From Pseudomonas silvicola (GTDB lineage Bacteria; Pseudomonadota; Gammaproteobacteria; Pseudomonadales; Pseudomonadaceae): 64,000 nt of DNA. The notes under the pieces were generated by a model, which saw only the letters and a program-made list of their open reading frames with translations, was not told the DNA's origin and made no database searches. A program made the position numbers and the translations under genes. Location: assembly GCF_026651855.1 (NCBI RefSeq), contig NZ_CP093280.1, positions 2,706,001-2,770,000 on the forward strand, read 5' to 3'. Shown one piece after another: positions 1-8,094 of this stretch (positions are counted from its first letter, which is position 1; every line of letters starts with the position of its first letter).

Positions 1-86
1 GCGCCAATGTCGCCACCTCCTTTCCCAACTTCCTGGCGCTGTGTGGCCAGGTCGGGATCCGTGTAACCGAAGAGGGCAAGTCGTGA
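1..86 (+). CDS. aroA: 3' end of aroA (EPSP synthase), partial
   Basis: The frame enters from the left edge and stops at the TGA at 84-86. The last 27 residues ([20 protein letters not shown] and so on) match the C-terminal tail of 5-enolpyruvylshikimate-3-phosphate synthase, which in Pseudomonas is usually the C-terminal half of a fused prephenate dehydrogenase-AroA protein. It acts in the shikimate pathway. The stop codon overlaps the GTG start of cmk, so the two genes are probably translationally coupled. The identification rests on this short tail plus the aroA-cmk-rpsA order, so it is good but not certain. Confidence 0.8.
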   Translation, partial: ANVATSFPNFLALCGQVGIRVTEEGKS

Positions 87-772
87 TTTCCCACGCGCCA
101 GTAATTACCATCGACGGCCCTAGTGGCTCGGGCAAGGGCACCGTGGCCGGCATCCTGGCCAAGCGCCTGGGCTGGAACCTGCTTGACTCCGGCGCCTTGT
201 ACCGCCTGCTGGCCTTCAATGCCGGCAACCATGGGGTGGCCCTGGACAATGAAGTGCTGCTGGCTCAGCTGGCCGCTCATCTGGATGTTCAGTTCATCGC
301 CGCGACCGAAGGTCAGTTGCAGCGCATCATTCTGGAAGGCGATGAAGTCAGCACCGTCATTCGCACCGAAACCGCCGGCGCCGGCGCTTCGAAGGTCGCG
401 GCCCTGCCGGCCGTGCGCGAAGCCTTGCTGCAGCGCCAGCGCGCCTTTCGCGAGGCCCCGGGGCTGATCGCCGACGGCCGTGACATGGGCACCGTGGTGT
501 TCCCTGATGCGCCACTGAAGGTCTTCCTGACCGCCAGTGCCGAGGAACGTGCGCGTCGACGTTACTTGCAGTTGAAGGGCAAAGGCGAAGATGTTAGTCT
601 GTCGAGTCTGCTAGATGAGATACGTGCGCGTGACGAACGCGACACCCAGCGAGCGGTGGCCCCGCTCAAACCGGCGGCCGACGCCATTCAGCTGGATTCC
701 ACGGAATTGTCCATCGAGCAGGTGCTGGAACGCATCATGAGCGAAATCGCAATCCGCGATATCGCCGGGTGA
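83..772 (+). CDS. cmk: Cytidylate kinase
   Basis: Phosphorylates CMP and dCMP with ATP in the cytoplasm. The 229-residue protein has the usual length for the family. The P-loop GPSGSGKG lies at residues 12-19 and the family motif [13 protein letters not shown] in the middle. I chose the GTG at 83 because it overlaps the aroA stop, gives the normal family length and places the P-loop at the expected distance from the start; an upstream in-frame start at 41 would lie inside aroA. rpsA follows 119 bp downstream, the standard gammaproteobacterial cmk-rpsA order. Confidence 0.95.
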   Translation: MISHAPVITIDGPSGSGKGTVAGILAKRLGWNLLDSGALYRLLAFNAGNHGVALDNEVLLAQLAAHLDVQFIAATEGQLQRIILEGDEVSTVIRTETAGAGASKVAALPAVREALLQRQRAFREAPGLIADGRDMGTVVFPDAPLKVFLTASAEERARRRYLQLKGKGEDVSLSSLLDEIRARDERDTQRAVAPLKPAADAIQLDSTELSIEQVLERIMSEIAIRDIAG

Positions 773-855
773 CCAGAAAGCTCACGGGAAACCAGTCCCT
801 AGCCCGTGCGCTTTCTTTACTATGAACGAACCCGCATTGTCTGGAGTGCGGCTGA

Positions 856-874
856 TGGGCGTTTTCTCCGCCCA
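856..874 (+). promoter_or_regulatory. Hairpin in rpsA leader
   Basis: TGGGCG (856-861) pairs perfectly with CGCCCA (869-874) around a 7-nt loop, ending 18 nt before the rpsA ATG. In E. coli S1 represses its own translation through a structured leader. That this hairpin plays such a role is inference. Confidence 0.4.
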
Positions 875-891
875 AATCTACAGGAATTAAA

Positions 892-2580
892 ATGAGCGAA
901 AGCTTTGCAGAACTCTTTGAAGAAAGCCTGAAAACCCTCAACCTTCAACCAGGTGCGATCATCACCGGTATCGTTGTCGATATCGACGGTGACTGGGTTA
1001 CTGTCCACGCTGGTCTGAAGTCCGAGGGCGTCATCCCGCTCGAGCAGTTCTACAACGAAGCTGGCGAGCTGACCATCAAGGTCGGTGACGAAGTTCACGT
1101 TGCGCTGGACGCGGTCGAAGACGGCTTTGGCGAAACCAAGCTGTCCCGTGAAAAAGCCAAGCGCGCCGAGTGCTGGATTGTTCTGGAAGCAGCTTTCGCC
1201 GCCGAAGAAGTGGTCAAGGGCGTTATCAACGGTAAGGTTAAAGGCGGCTTCACTGTCGACGTTAACGGCATCCGTGCGTTCCTGCCTGGTTCCCTGGTTG
1301 ATGTCCGTCCGGTTCGTGATACCACGCACCTGGAAGGCAAAGAGCTGGAATTCAAGGTCATCAAGCTGGACCAGAAGCGCAACAACGTTGTCGTTTCCCG
1401 TCGCAGCGTCCTGGAAGCAGAGAACTCGGCCGAGCGCGAAGCTCTGCTGGAATCCCTGCAGGAAGGCCAGCAAGTCAAAGGTATCGTCAAGAACCTCACC
1501 GACTACGGCGCCTTCGTGGACCTGGGCGGCGTGGACGGCCTGCTGCACATCACCGACATGGCCTGGAAGCGCATCAAGCACCCTTCCGAAGTGGTCAACG
1601 TTGGCGACGAGATCGACGTCAAGGTTCTGAAGTACGATCGCGAGCGCAACCGCGTTTCCCTGGGCTTCAAGCAACTGGGTGAAGACCCATGGGTTGCTAT
1701 CAAGGCTCGTTACCCAGAGAACACCCGCGTCATGGCGCGCGTGACCAACCTGACCGACTACGGCTGCTTCGCTGAGCTGGAAGAAGGCGTTGAAGGTCTG
1801 GTACACGTTTCCGAAATGGACTGGACCAACAAGAACATCCACCCTTCGAAAGTCGTACAAGTCGGCGACGAAGTGGAAGTCATGGTTCTGGACATCGACG
1901 AAGAGCGTCGTCGTATCTCCCTGGGCATCAAGCAGTGCAAGTCGAACCCATGGGAAGACTTCTCTGGCCAGTTCAACAAGGGCGACGAAATCTCCGGCAC
2001 CATCAAGTCGATCACCGATTTCGGTATCTTCATTGGTCTGGACGGCGGCATCGACGGTCTGGTTCACCTGTCCGACATCTCCTGGAACGAAGCTGGCGAA
2101 GAAGCAGTACGCCGCTACAAGAAAGGCGATGAGCTGAACACCGTGATCCTGTCGGTTGATCCAGAGCGTGAGCGTATCTCCCTGGGCATCAAGCAACTGG
2201 AAAGCGATCCGTTCTCCAACTACGTTGCTGTCAACGACAAAGGCGCTATCGTTCGCGGTATCGTTAAAGAAGTTGACGCCAAAGGCGCCATCATCACCCT
2301 GGCCGACGACATCGAAGCCACTCTGAAAGCTTCCGAAATCAGCCGTGACCGCGTTGAAGACGCGCGTAACGTTCTGAAGGAAGGCGAAGAAGTCGAAGCC
2401 AAGATCATCAGCGTTGACCGCAAGTCGCGCGTGATCAACTTGTCCATCAAGTCGAAAGACGTTGAAGACGAGAAAGAAGCAATCCAGAGCCTGCGCGACA
2501 AGCCAGCTGCTTCGGACATCGCAACCGGTCCAACCACCTTGGGTGACCTGCTGCGTGCTCAAATGGAAAAGCAGAACTGA
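892..2580 (+). CDS. rpsA: 30S ribosomal protein S1
   Basis: S1 binds mRNA on the 30S subunit and is needed to initiate on most leaders. The 562 residues match the family length, and six S1 (OB-fold) repeats can be followed from about residue 20 to 550; the recurring GxVxxxTDYGxFVDL and RISLGIKQ motifs mark the later repeats. The ATG at 892 follows CAGGAATT. Codon use is strongly biased, as expected for a highly expressed gene. A strong intrinsic terminator follows at once. A very long open frame on the opposite strand of this gene is a by-product of that codon bias. Confidence 0.98.
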   Translation: MSESFAELFEESLKTLNLQPGAIITGIVVDIDGDWVTVHAGLKSEGVIPLEQFYNEAGELTIKVGDEVHVALDAVEDGFGETKLSREKAKRAECWIVLEAAFAAEEVVKGVINGKVKGGFTVDVNGIRAFLPGSLVDVRPVRDTTHLEGKELEFKVIKLDQKRNNVVVSRRSVLEAENSAEREALLESLQEGQQVKGIVKNLTDYGAFVDLGGVDGLLHITDMAWKRIKHPSEVVNVGDEIDVKVLKYDRERNRVSLGFKQLGEDPWVAIKARYPENTRVMARVTNLTDYGCFAELEEGVEGLVHVSEMDWTNKNIHPSKVVQVGDEVEVMVLDIDEERRRISLGIKQCKSNPWEDFSGQFNKGDEISGTIKSITDFGIFIGLDGGIDGLVHLSDISWNEAGEEAVRRYKKGDELNTVILSVDPERERISLGIKQLESDPFSNYVAVNDKGAIVRGIVKEVDAKGAIITLADDIEATLKASEISRDRVEDARNVLKEGEEVEAKIISVDRKSRVINLSIKSKDVEDEKEAIQSLRDKPAASDIATGPTTLGDLLRAQMEKQN

Positions 2581-2600
2581 GTTCTGACTGACCATTAAGA

Positions 2601-2627
2601 AAAAGGGCGACTTCGGTCGCCCTTTTT
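2601..2627 (+). terminator. Rho-independent terminator of rpsA
   Basis: AAAAGGGCGA, the tetraloop-type loop CTTCGG, then TCGCCC and a run of five T. This is a textbook intrinsic terminator starting 20 bp after the rpsA stop. Confidence 0.92.
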
Positions 2628-2640
2628 CATGCCTGCGATT

Positions 2641-2760
2641 TGCTGTTCCTTCCACACTGTTACCTCCTTTCCTACACCCTCCATCTCCGCATATCACGCC
2701 CTCCGTCACCGCCTCCCACACCGTCCATTTTTGAAACAATCCCTTCGTTGATCCTCTGCA
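2641..2760 (+). promoter_or_regulatory. C-rich, G-poor leader upstream of csp
   Basis: By my count this 120-nt stretch holds about 52 C and 12 G on the plus strand, far from the surrounding composition. Long cold-shock mRNA leaders and Rho-utilisation regions (C-rich, G-poor, unstructured) can look like this. No gene is visible between the rpsA terminator and the csp start at 2868, so the region is probably promoter plus 5' UTR of the csp gene. The Rho link is inference. Confidence 0.35.
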
Positions 2761-2867
2761 CACCCTCGCGCACTATCTCCTGTACCTGTCCGGATCCACT
2801 CATGTTCGCGCAGGATGCACGCAGATTCCTGCAATCTGCATATCTGGTTTTTCAAGGAGATCGTTCC

Positions 2868-3068
2868 ATGCCGACAGGCACCGTCAAGTGGTTCAACAAC
2901 GACAAGGGGTTCGGCTTTATCTCATCCGAGAGCGGAAAGGACCTGTTCGTCCATTACAAGGCCATCAAGGCGCCTGGCTTCAAGAGCCTTGCCGAGGGCC
3001 AGAAAGTCACCTTCAACGTCGAGCGCACCCCCAAGGGCGAACAGGCCATCGACGTGGAAATCGAGTAG
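2868..3068 (+). CDS. Cold-shock domain protein (CspA family)
   Basis: A 66-residue single cold-shock domain protein, an RNA/ssDNA chaperone. RNP1 is KGFGFI and RNP2 is DLFVHY; the opening [14 protein letters not shown] is diagnostic. The ATG at 2868 is preceded by AAGGAG at good spacing. An in-frame extension back to 2640 runs through the C-rich leader and has no family support. The stop lies 6 bp before the next small gene, so the two are probably co-transcribed. Confidence 0.95.
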   Translation: MPTGTVKWFNNDKGFGFISSESGKDLFVHYKAIKAPGFKSLAEGQKVTFNVERTPKGEQAIDVEIE

Positions 3069-3074
3069 GTCGCC

Positions 3075-3284
3075 ATGGAAGCGCACGCGGATGGACCGCT
3101 CGATTCTTCCAGGGCGGGTATCGGGTACATCACCAATGACGCCGATGGCCGTGAAGTCTTTTTCAGGGTCAAATCCAGCGTGGAAGGTGGTCCCACTTTT
3201 ATCCCAGGGCAGGCCGTCACCTACGAGGTCCAGGAGGGCCCGGACGGCAGGCTTTACGCAATCAATATCGAGGTCGCGGAGTAA
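3075..3284 (+). CDS. Diverged cold-shock-like small protein
   Basis: A 69-residue acidic protein lying between two canonical csp genes. From residue 15 it aligns by eye to the cold-shock fold: GIGYITNDADGREVFF takes the place of GFGFI...DVFVHF, followed by FIPGQAVTYEVQEG in place of the SLxEGQxVxFxxxxG strand. The two nucleic-acid-binding motifs are changed (GFGFI to GIGYI, VFVHF to VFFRV) and the KWFN opening is missing. The ATG at 3075 is 6 bp after the upstream stop. It probably arose by duplication of a neighbour. Whether it still binds RNA is unknown. A spurious frame is possible but unlikely given the alignment. Confidence 0.75.
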   Translation: MEAHADGPLDSSRAGIGYITNDADGREVFFRVKSSVEGGPTFIPGQAVTYEVQEGPDGRLYAINIEVAE

Positions 3285-3320
3285 GCCGTTGGCTTGCCCG
3301 ACACCTCCAAGGAACAGCAT

Positions 3321-3527
3321 ATGGCTACCGGTAAAGTTAAATGGTTCAACAATGAAAAGGGCTTCGGTTTCATCACGGTCGATGGTGGTGGGCCGGACGT
3401 GTTTGTGCATTTCAAGGAAATCAAGGTCGATGGTTTCAAGTCGCTGGTTGAGAACCAGGCCGTCACGTTTGATATCGACGCCAATGGGCCGAAGGGTCCT
3501 CAGGCCAAAAGTGTGACGCCGGTCTGA
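3321..3527 (+). CDS. Cold-shock domain protein (CspA family)
   Basis: A 68-residue cold-shock protein with [13 protein letters not shown] (RNP1) and DVFVHF (RNP2), both intact. The ATG at 3321 follows AAGGAACAGCAT, a good ribosome-binding site; an earlier in-frame start at 3294 adds non-family residues. It lies 36 bp after the diverged cold-shock-like gene and could share its transcript. Confidence 0.95.
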   Translation: MATGKVKWFNNEKGFGFITVDGGGPDVFVHFKEIKVDGFKSLVENQAVTFDIDANGPKGPQAKSVTPV

Positions 3528-3535
3528 CTGGCCGT

Positions 3536-3564
3536 GCCAAGGCGCCTCCATGGGGTGCCTTGGC
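3536..3564 (+). terminator. Possible terminator after the csp genes
   Basis: GCCAAGGC (3536-3543) and GCCTTGGC (3557-3564) form a perfect 8-bp stem just after the csp stop. No strong T run follows, so termination here is only probable. The rest of the stretch up to 3774 shows no gene. Confidence 0.5.
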
Positions 3565-3774
3565 TGTTACAGGCGTCCTCCTGGCCTGCGATGAGCGAAA
3601 CTTCTCAGCGTGGCTACATTAAACGGTCATCGCGGGGCGTCACCCTAGCCGTCTGCAAGAAATCCTTTTGCAGAAAGAATCTCCAGTGAAATCAGTTGTC
3701 TACCTAAAACAGGGCGTGCGGACACCACAGCCAGTGAGTGGTGCGCGTTTTGGGGGCGACACAAGGAACCGGGA

Positions 3775-4062
3775 ATGAAAGGAACGTTGCTGATGACTGC
3801 GCTCATGGTGTTGTCGGGGTGCGCCGCCACGATGTCATCCCATGAAGTGAAAGGGGTGGCCACGCTGCATATCAATTGCTCAGGCATCACCTCTTCGTGG
3901 GATAAGTGCTATGAGAAGGCGGAGCAGGCGTGCGGTGCGCGCGGCTATAGCGTACTGGCCAAGAGCACCGATTTGACGGATGACACGCCGGACTATCCCT
4001 TTGGTATCAATCCTGCAGGGGTATCGAGTCGCAGCCTGGTGGTGAAATGCAAGCAGTCATGA
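3775..4062 (+). CDS. Small putative lipoprotein, unknown function
   Basis: A 95-residue protein with a short signal sequence ending in the lipobox LSGC (Cys at about residue 16), so it is predicted to be lipid-modified and membrane-anchored. The mature part contains four more cysteines (NCS, KCYE, QACG, VKCK), which suggests disulfides in the periplasm. I do not recognise a named family. GGAACCGGG lies just before the ATG at 3775. It stands alone between the csp genes and ihfB. Confidence 0.75.
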   Translation: MKGTLLMTALMVLSGCAATMSSHEVKGVATLHINCSGITSSWDKCYEKAEQACGARGYSVLAKSTDLTDDTPDYPFGINPAGVSSRSLVVKCKQS

Positions 4063-4199
4063 GGCTCGGAGTGTCGTCGGCGCGGGTGCATCTACCGTAA
4101 AGGTTTGCAACAAGTCAATATGCGGGCTGTTCAAATCCCTCCAGCCATGCTAAAACCTTTGAAGCGATTGTCTAGCTTCTTGATAAAGAAGGGAAAAAT

Positions 4200-4499
4200 A
4201 TGACGAAGTCTGAACTGATTGACCGTATTGTCACCCATCAAGGCTTGCTCTCATCCAAGGATGTGGAACTGGCCATCAAGACCATGCTTGAACAGATGTC
4301 CCAGTGCCTGGCAACCGGGGATCGGATTGAGATCCGCGGCTTTGGCAGCTTTTCGTTGCACTACCGCGCGCCGCGGGTGGGGCGTAACCCGAAGACCGGG
4401 CAGTCGGTCAGCCTGGATGGAAAGTTTGTGCCTCATTTCAAGCCGGGGAAAGAGCTGCGAGATCGCGTGAATGAGGAAGAAGAACAGGTGCGTGCCTGA
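4200..4499 (+). CDS. ihfB: Integration host factor subunit beta
   Basis: The 99-residue DNA-bending HU-family protein pairs with IhfA. It shows [10 protein letters not shown] at the start, the [12 protein letters not shown] core and the GRNPKTG beta-arm whose proline intercalates into DNA at the kink. AAGGGA lies upstream of the ATG. In pseudomonads ihfB (himD) marks the left border of the O-antigen locus, as it does here. Confidence 0.97.
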   Translation: MTKSELIDRIVTHQGLLSSKDVELAIKTMLEQMSQCLATGDRIEIRGFGSFSLHYRAPRVGRNPKTGQSVSLDGKFVPHFKPGKELRDRVNEEEEQVRA

Positions 4500-4513
4500 C
4501 AAGCTTGGAGCGA

Positions 4514-4753
4514 ATGGTGCATAAATTGAAAAAACTGGTGCTGGCACTGCTGGTGCTGGCGGTGGTAGCAATCTTCCTGATTTTTACGCTCGAGAACCAA
4601 TCGCCGGTTTCTCTGGTTTTCCTTGGCTACAACCTCCCCAATATTCCGGTTTCGGTATTGATGGTGGCTGCGCTTCTGATCGGAGCCCTCATCGGCCCAG
4701 TCCTTGCTGTTGTCCTTCTCTGGCGCGGCAGGTATCGCCAAAAGCGTAGTTAG
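4514..4753 (+). CDS. LapA/DUF1049 domain inner-membrane protein
   Basis: A 79-residue protein with two membrane segments (about residues 5-25 and 43-65) and the DUF1049 hallmark FTLENQSPVSLVFLG between them. In E. coli the relative LapA acts with LapB in quality control of LPS synthesis; that role here is inference. The ATG at 4514 has GGAG upstream; a TTG at 4505 is an alternative start. It follows ihfB by 14 bp and is probably in its operon. Confidence 0.85.
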   Translation: MVHKLKKLVLALLVLAVVAIFLIFTLENQSPVSLVFLGYNLPNIPVSVLMVAALLIGALIGPVLAVVLLWRGRYRQKRS

Positions 4754-5159
4754 CATTCGCTGCAGCGGTCTATGCCGCTTCATGGGCAGCGACCAGAAGA
4801 AGGTTGGCTATTGATTCCGACGGTGTGAAACGTTTTCGCCGAACGAGCGTCCAACCCGCGGGTGTTCAGCCTCTTGCGAGGGCGCGATCGAAATATTCAG
4901 TCCATATTTACCTGTCGAAGCGGTCAGGGCGTTCTATAGAATAAGCGCGTCAGGAACGGCTTCCAGGCCGATGACGGTAGTATTTCCAGCCACCTGCGGG
5001 CAAGCGTCACCCGATACCGACCGATGTCTCTCTCGCCAAAGACCCCGCTGTCGCCCCTGTTCCCCGAGTTTTTTTTAGGTCTTGATGGTTACATGACAAA
5101 TTCGATTCCCGGTAGTGGGTTTGTTCGTGACTTGGCTAGCGCTCATACGGCGGCCAGTC
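4754..5159 (+). promoter_or_regulatory. Leader region of the O-antigen operon
   Basis: About 400 bp without a convincing gene. It holds a promoter-like TATAGAAT near 4935, GACGGTAG at 4973-4980 (one mismatch to the RfaH-recruiting ops element GGCGGTAG) and a run of eight T at about 5071. Such a long leader is typical upstream of O-antigen operons. The ops assignment is weak because no full JUMPstart sequence surrounds it. Confidence 0.35.
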
Positions 5160-6104
5160 ATGGTCGGTAGGGAGCAGGGCGCTCTCAAATCCAATGACGG
5201 GCCGGCAATCGCCGTGTTATTGGCCGCGCATAACGGGTATCCCTGGATCGAAGCTCAGGTGGCCTCCATCCAGGCCCAGGCTCACGTGGATGTCAGTATC
5301 TTCGTGAGCGTGGACAGTTCCACAGATGAAACTTTCGAGTGGTGTCGTGTGTATGCGCAACATCACGCGAATCTCATCCTGTTGCCGGCTGTTTCACTCG
5401 GCAGCGCCTCGCAGAACTTTTTCAGGCTCTTCCGGGACGTAGCGCTCGATGGCTTTGATTACGTTGCGCTCTCTGACCAGGATGATATCTGGGACGATCT
5501 CAAGCTGCATCGCGCGGTTCAAGCGCTGGGTAGCAAGGGCGTTCAGGCGTACTCCAGTAACGTGACGGCCTTCTGGGCTGATGGGCGAGAGGCACTCATC
5601 GATAAGGCGCAGCCTCAAGTCAAGTGGGACCATTATTTTGAAGCCGCAGGGCCAGGCTGTACTTATGTATTAAGCAAAGGCCTTGCGACGGCCTTCAGGG
5701 ATTTGCTGCTGGCCCATGAAGACGACGTGCAGCAGGTGTCGCTGCATGACTGGTGTCTCTACGCATTTGCCCGGAGCAGAGGGTTTGCCTGGTACATCGA
5801 CCCTGTTACCTCCATGCGCTATCGGCAGCATGCTGAAAACGTGGTGGGCGCCAATGTCGGACTGGCTTCTTTATATGCCCGGTTTCGAAAAATCAGCGCT
5901 GGCTGGTGGTTTGCTCAGGTATTTCTGATGATTCGCCTCTTCGGTCAGCAGGAGATGGGCCTGCTGAAGAAACAAGCGACGCCCGGTTTTCGTGAGTATC
6001 TTTTTATTGCGTTGAATTTCACTCGTTGCAGGCGGCGTATGCGAGACAAATTATTTCTTCTGCTTGTTTGCATCTATTGCGCCTTCACTCGGAGGCCGCG
6101 ATGA
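5160..6104 (+). CDS. Glycosyltransferase family 2, O-antigen assembly
   Basis: A 314-residue GT-A fold transferase. IAVLLAAHNG opens the nucleotide-binding domain, SVDSSTDET is the first acidic motif and ALSDQDDIWDD the DXD-type metal-binding motif. YRQHAENVVGAN near the C-terminus is shared with the GT2 encoded at 8095, so the two are paralogues. Such proteins usually add rhamnose or related sugars; the donor here is unknown. The start is uncertain: ATG 5160 is used, GTG 5115 is possible, and neither has a strong ribosome-binding site. The stop overlaps the next start by 4 bp. Confidence 0.85.
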   Translation: MVGREQGALKSNDGPAIAVLLAAHNGYPWIEAQVASIQAQAHVDVSIFVSVDSSTDETFEWCRVYAQHHANLILLPAVSLGSASQNFFRLFRDVALDGFDYVALSDQDDIWDDLKLHRAVQALGSKGVQAYSSNVTAFWADGREALIDKAQPQVKWDHYFEAAGPGCTYVLSKGLATAFRDLLLAHEDDVQQVSLHDWCLYAFARSRGFAWYIDPVTSMRYRQHAENVVGANVGLASLYARFRKISAGWWFAQVFLMIRLFGQQEMGLLKKQATPGFREYLFIALNFTRCRRRMRDKLFLLLVCIYCAFTRRPR

Positions 6105-7048
6105 GCGTTCGAAAGGTGTTGGTCACTGGTGCAACGGGGCTGGTAGGCGGTCATGTGCTATCCCGGCTGGCGGTGCAGGGCGGCTTGGAGCCGATTGCAG
6201 CGGTGAGATCCCCGCAGCAATGGAACGGCGGGCTCGAGGCTCGGGCGTTCGTGCTGGCGGAGGCGGAGCACCTGCCGCGGATGGACGACATCGATACCGT
6301 GGTGCATTGCGCGGCTCGTGTACACGTGATGCGCCAGCACGAAGGTGATCAGGCCGAGTTTTCACGCCTTAATGTAGACGGCACGCTATTGCTGGCAAGG
6401 GCCGCTGCAGCGAGCGGAGTCAGGCAGTTCATTTACCTGAGTTCGGTGAAAGTGCACGGGGAATCGACTCCCCTGGGTAAGCCTTTCGATGCGCAGGCCC
6501 CCTATGCGCCGAAGGACGCGTACGCTCAATCCAAGGTGGATGCGGAAGTTCAGTTGAAAGAACTTTCCAGAACCACGGATATGGTCATCACGATCATCCG
6601 GCCTCCATTGGTTTATGGGGCGGGCGTGCGCGCGAATTTCCAGCGAATGATGCACGCTGTGTCGCTGCGAGTGCCCATGCCGGTTGCCGCTATCAAGAAT
6701 AAAAGAAGCCTGGTGTTCGTCGAAAATCTGGCCGATCTCGTTGTGACGTGCCTGGGCAACCCCAACGCTGAAAATGAAGCTTTTCTGGTGAGCGACGGCG
6801 AGGATCTGTCTACCGTCGAACTCTTGAGTGCGCTGGCCAAAGCGTTCAATGTTCGGCTATTTGCGTTCCCTGTGCCGTCCTTCGTCCTGAATGTCATGGC
6901 CGGCAGATTTTCGTCCCTTGCAAGATTGACAGGGTCGCTGCAGGTGGATGTACAGAAGAACGCAGAGCGGTTGGGCTGGGCGCCTCCCTATCGCTATGAG
7001 TTCGGTCTTTACACCACAGTCCAGGCTTTTAAGGAACAGGCTAAATGA
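6101..7048 (+). CDS. NAD-dependent sugar-nucleotide epimerase/reductase (WbpV-like)
   Basis: A 315-residue extended short-chain dehydrogenase with the GATGLVG NAD-binding loop at residues 9-15 and the YAQSK catalytic Tyr-Lys motif. Placed next to wbpL and sharing the locus with wbpM, it most likely reduces or epimerises the 4-keto sugar made by WbpM, giving UDP-QuiNAc or UDP-FucNAc; which of the two cannot be told from the sequence. It is joined to both neighbours by 4-bp ATGA overlaps, so it is tightly co-translated. Confidence 0.85.
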   Translation: MSVRKVLVTGATGLVGGHVLSRLAVQGGLEPIAAVRSPQQWNGGLEARAFVLAEAEHLPRMDDIDTVVHCAARVHVMRQHEGDQAEFSRLNVDGTLLLARAAAASGVRQFIYLSSVKVHGESTPLGKPFDAQAPYAPKDAYAQSKVDAEVQLKELSRTTDMVITIIRPPLVYGAGVRANFQRMMHAVSLRVPMPVAAIKNKRSLVFVENLADLVVTCLGNPNAENEAFLVSDGEDLSTVELLSALAKAFNVRLFAFPVPSFVLNVMAGRFSSLARLTGSLQVDVQKNAERLGWAPPYRYEFGLYTTVQAFKEQAK

Positions 7049-8058
7049 TTGTTTCAGGTTGGGCCGTGCTGGTGATGGTCTTGTCGTACTGCATCGCGCG
7101 TTGGGTCCGCTTCAATGCCTCTGTTTTAAAGTTGGTGGACATACCGAACAACCGCTCGTCGCACGCCTTGCCAACCCCGCGGGGAGGGGGCCTTTCATTC
7201 TTTTTGATATTTTTGCTTCTGGTGCCCGTGTGTTGCTTCCATGGCCTGTTGACGCTTGATCAAGCTATTGGCTACCTCGGGGCAGGAGGTTTGGTCGGGG
7301 TCGTCGGATTCGCTGACGATCGTGGCCACGTGCCCGCCAAGTGGCGAATGTTGAGCCATCTGATCGCCGCTGGTTGGGCGGTATACTGGGGCTTTCATAT
7401 TCCAGTCGTCGACATCCTTGGGCTGACGGTCGAAGCGACCTGGTTGGCAGGCATCGTCACCACGCTTTACCTTGCCTGGATGCTCAACCTGTACAATTTC
7501 ATGGACGGTATCGATGGGCTGGCAAGCGCCGAGGCCATCTGTATATGTCTCGGGGCGGCTGTTATCTACATGGGGTCCGGCCACCCCGAACTGGCCGTCA
7601 TGCCTGTCATGCTGACGGCGGCTGTGATGGGCTTTGCCGTGCTGAATTTTCCGCCGGCAAAGATTTTCATGGGTGACGTTGGTAGCGGGTTCCTCGGGCT
7701 CGTTATCGGGCTTTTTTCATTGCAAGCTGCTGCGGTCAATACACTCTACTTCTTTTGCTGGCTCATCCTCGCCGGTGTGTTCATCGTTGATTCGGGGTGG
7801 ACCCTGGTGGCGAGGGTTTTGCGCGGCAAGCGCGTGTATGAGGCACACCGAAGCCATTGCTATCAAATCGCATCCAGGCGGTTTCGAAGTCATAAAGCAG
7901 TGACGGTGGCCTATGCGAGTATCACAATTTTCTGGTTGTTTCCACTCGCTCTGTGGGTGGGGGTAGGCGGGGCGAATGGCGCAGCGGTTCTGGCCTTGGC
8001 TTATACGCCATTATTCGTGGGTGCTTACTGGTTTGGTGCCGGAGACGAGACCAAATAG
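7045..8058 (+). CDS. wbpL: Undecaprenyl-phosphate sugar-1-phosphate transferase (WbpL/WecA family)
   Basis: A 337-residue polytopic inner-membrane enzyme of the MraY/WecA family that starts the O-antigen chain by loading a HexNAc-1-phosphate on undecaprenyl phosphate. The family motifs are present in order: GFADDRGH (Asp pair for Mg), NLYNFMDGIDGLAS, FMGDVGSGFLG and the cytoplasmic loop HRSHCYQ. About ten membrane segments can be followed. The start overlaps the previous stop. In P. aeruginosa WbpL starts both A- and B-band chains with FucNAc or QuiNAc. Confidence 0.93.
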   Translation: MIVSGWAVLVMVLSYCIARWVRFNASVLKLVDIPNNRSSHALPTPRGGGLSFFLIFLLLVPVCCFHGLLTLDQAIGYLGAGGLVGVVGFADDRGHVPAKWRMLSHLIAAGWAVYWGFHIPVVDILGLTVEATWLAGIVTTLYLAWMLNLYNFMDGIDGLASAEAICICLGAAVIYMGSGHPELAVMPVMLTAAVMGFAVLNFPPAKIFMGDVGSGFLGLVIGLFSLQAAAVNTLYFFCWLILAGVFIVDSGWTLVARVLRGKRVYEAHRSHCYQIASRRFRSHKAVTVAYASITIFWLFPLALWVGVGGANGAAVLALAYTPLFVGAYWFGAGDETK

Positions 8059-8094
8059 TTTCATTGACGAATAAAGGGTCTTGAGTGAGGGTTT

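Noticed and set aside
820-2763. 647-codon open frame antisense to rpsA
   Set aside because: It is the mirror of a strongly codon-biased gene, has no family motif and would cover the rpsA leader and terminator.
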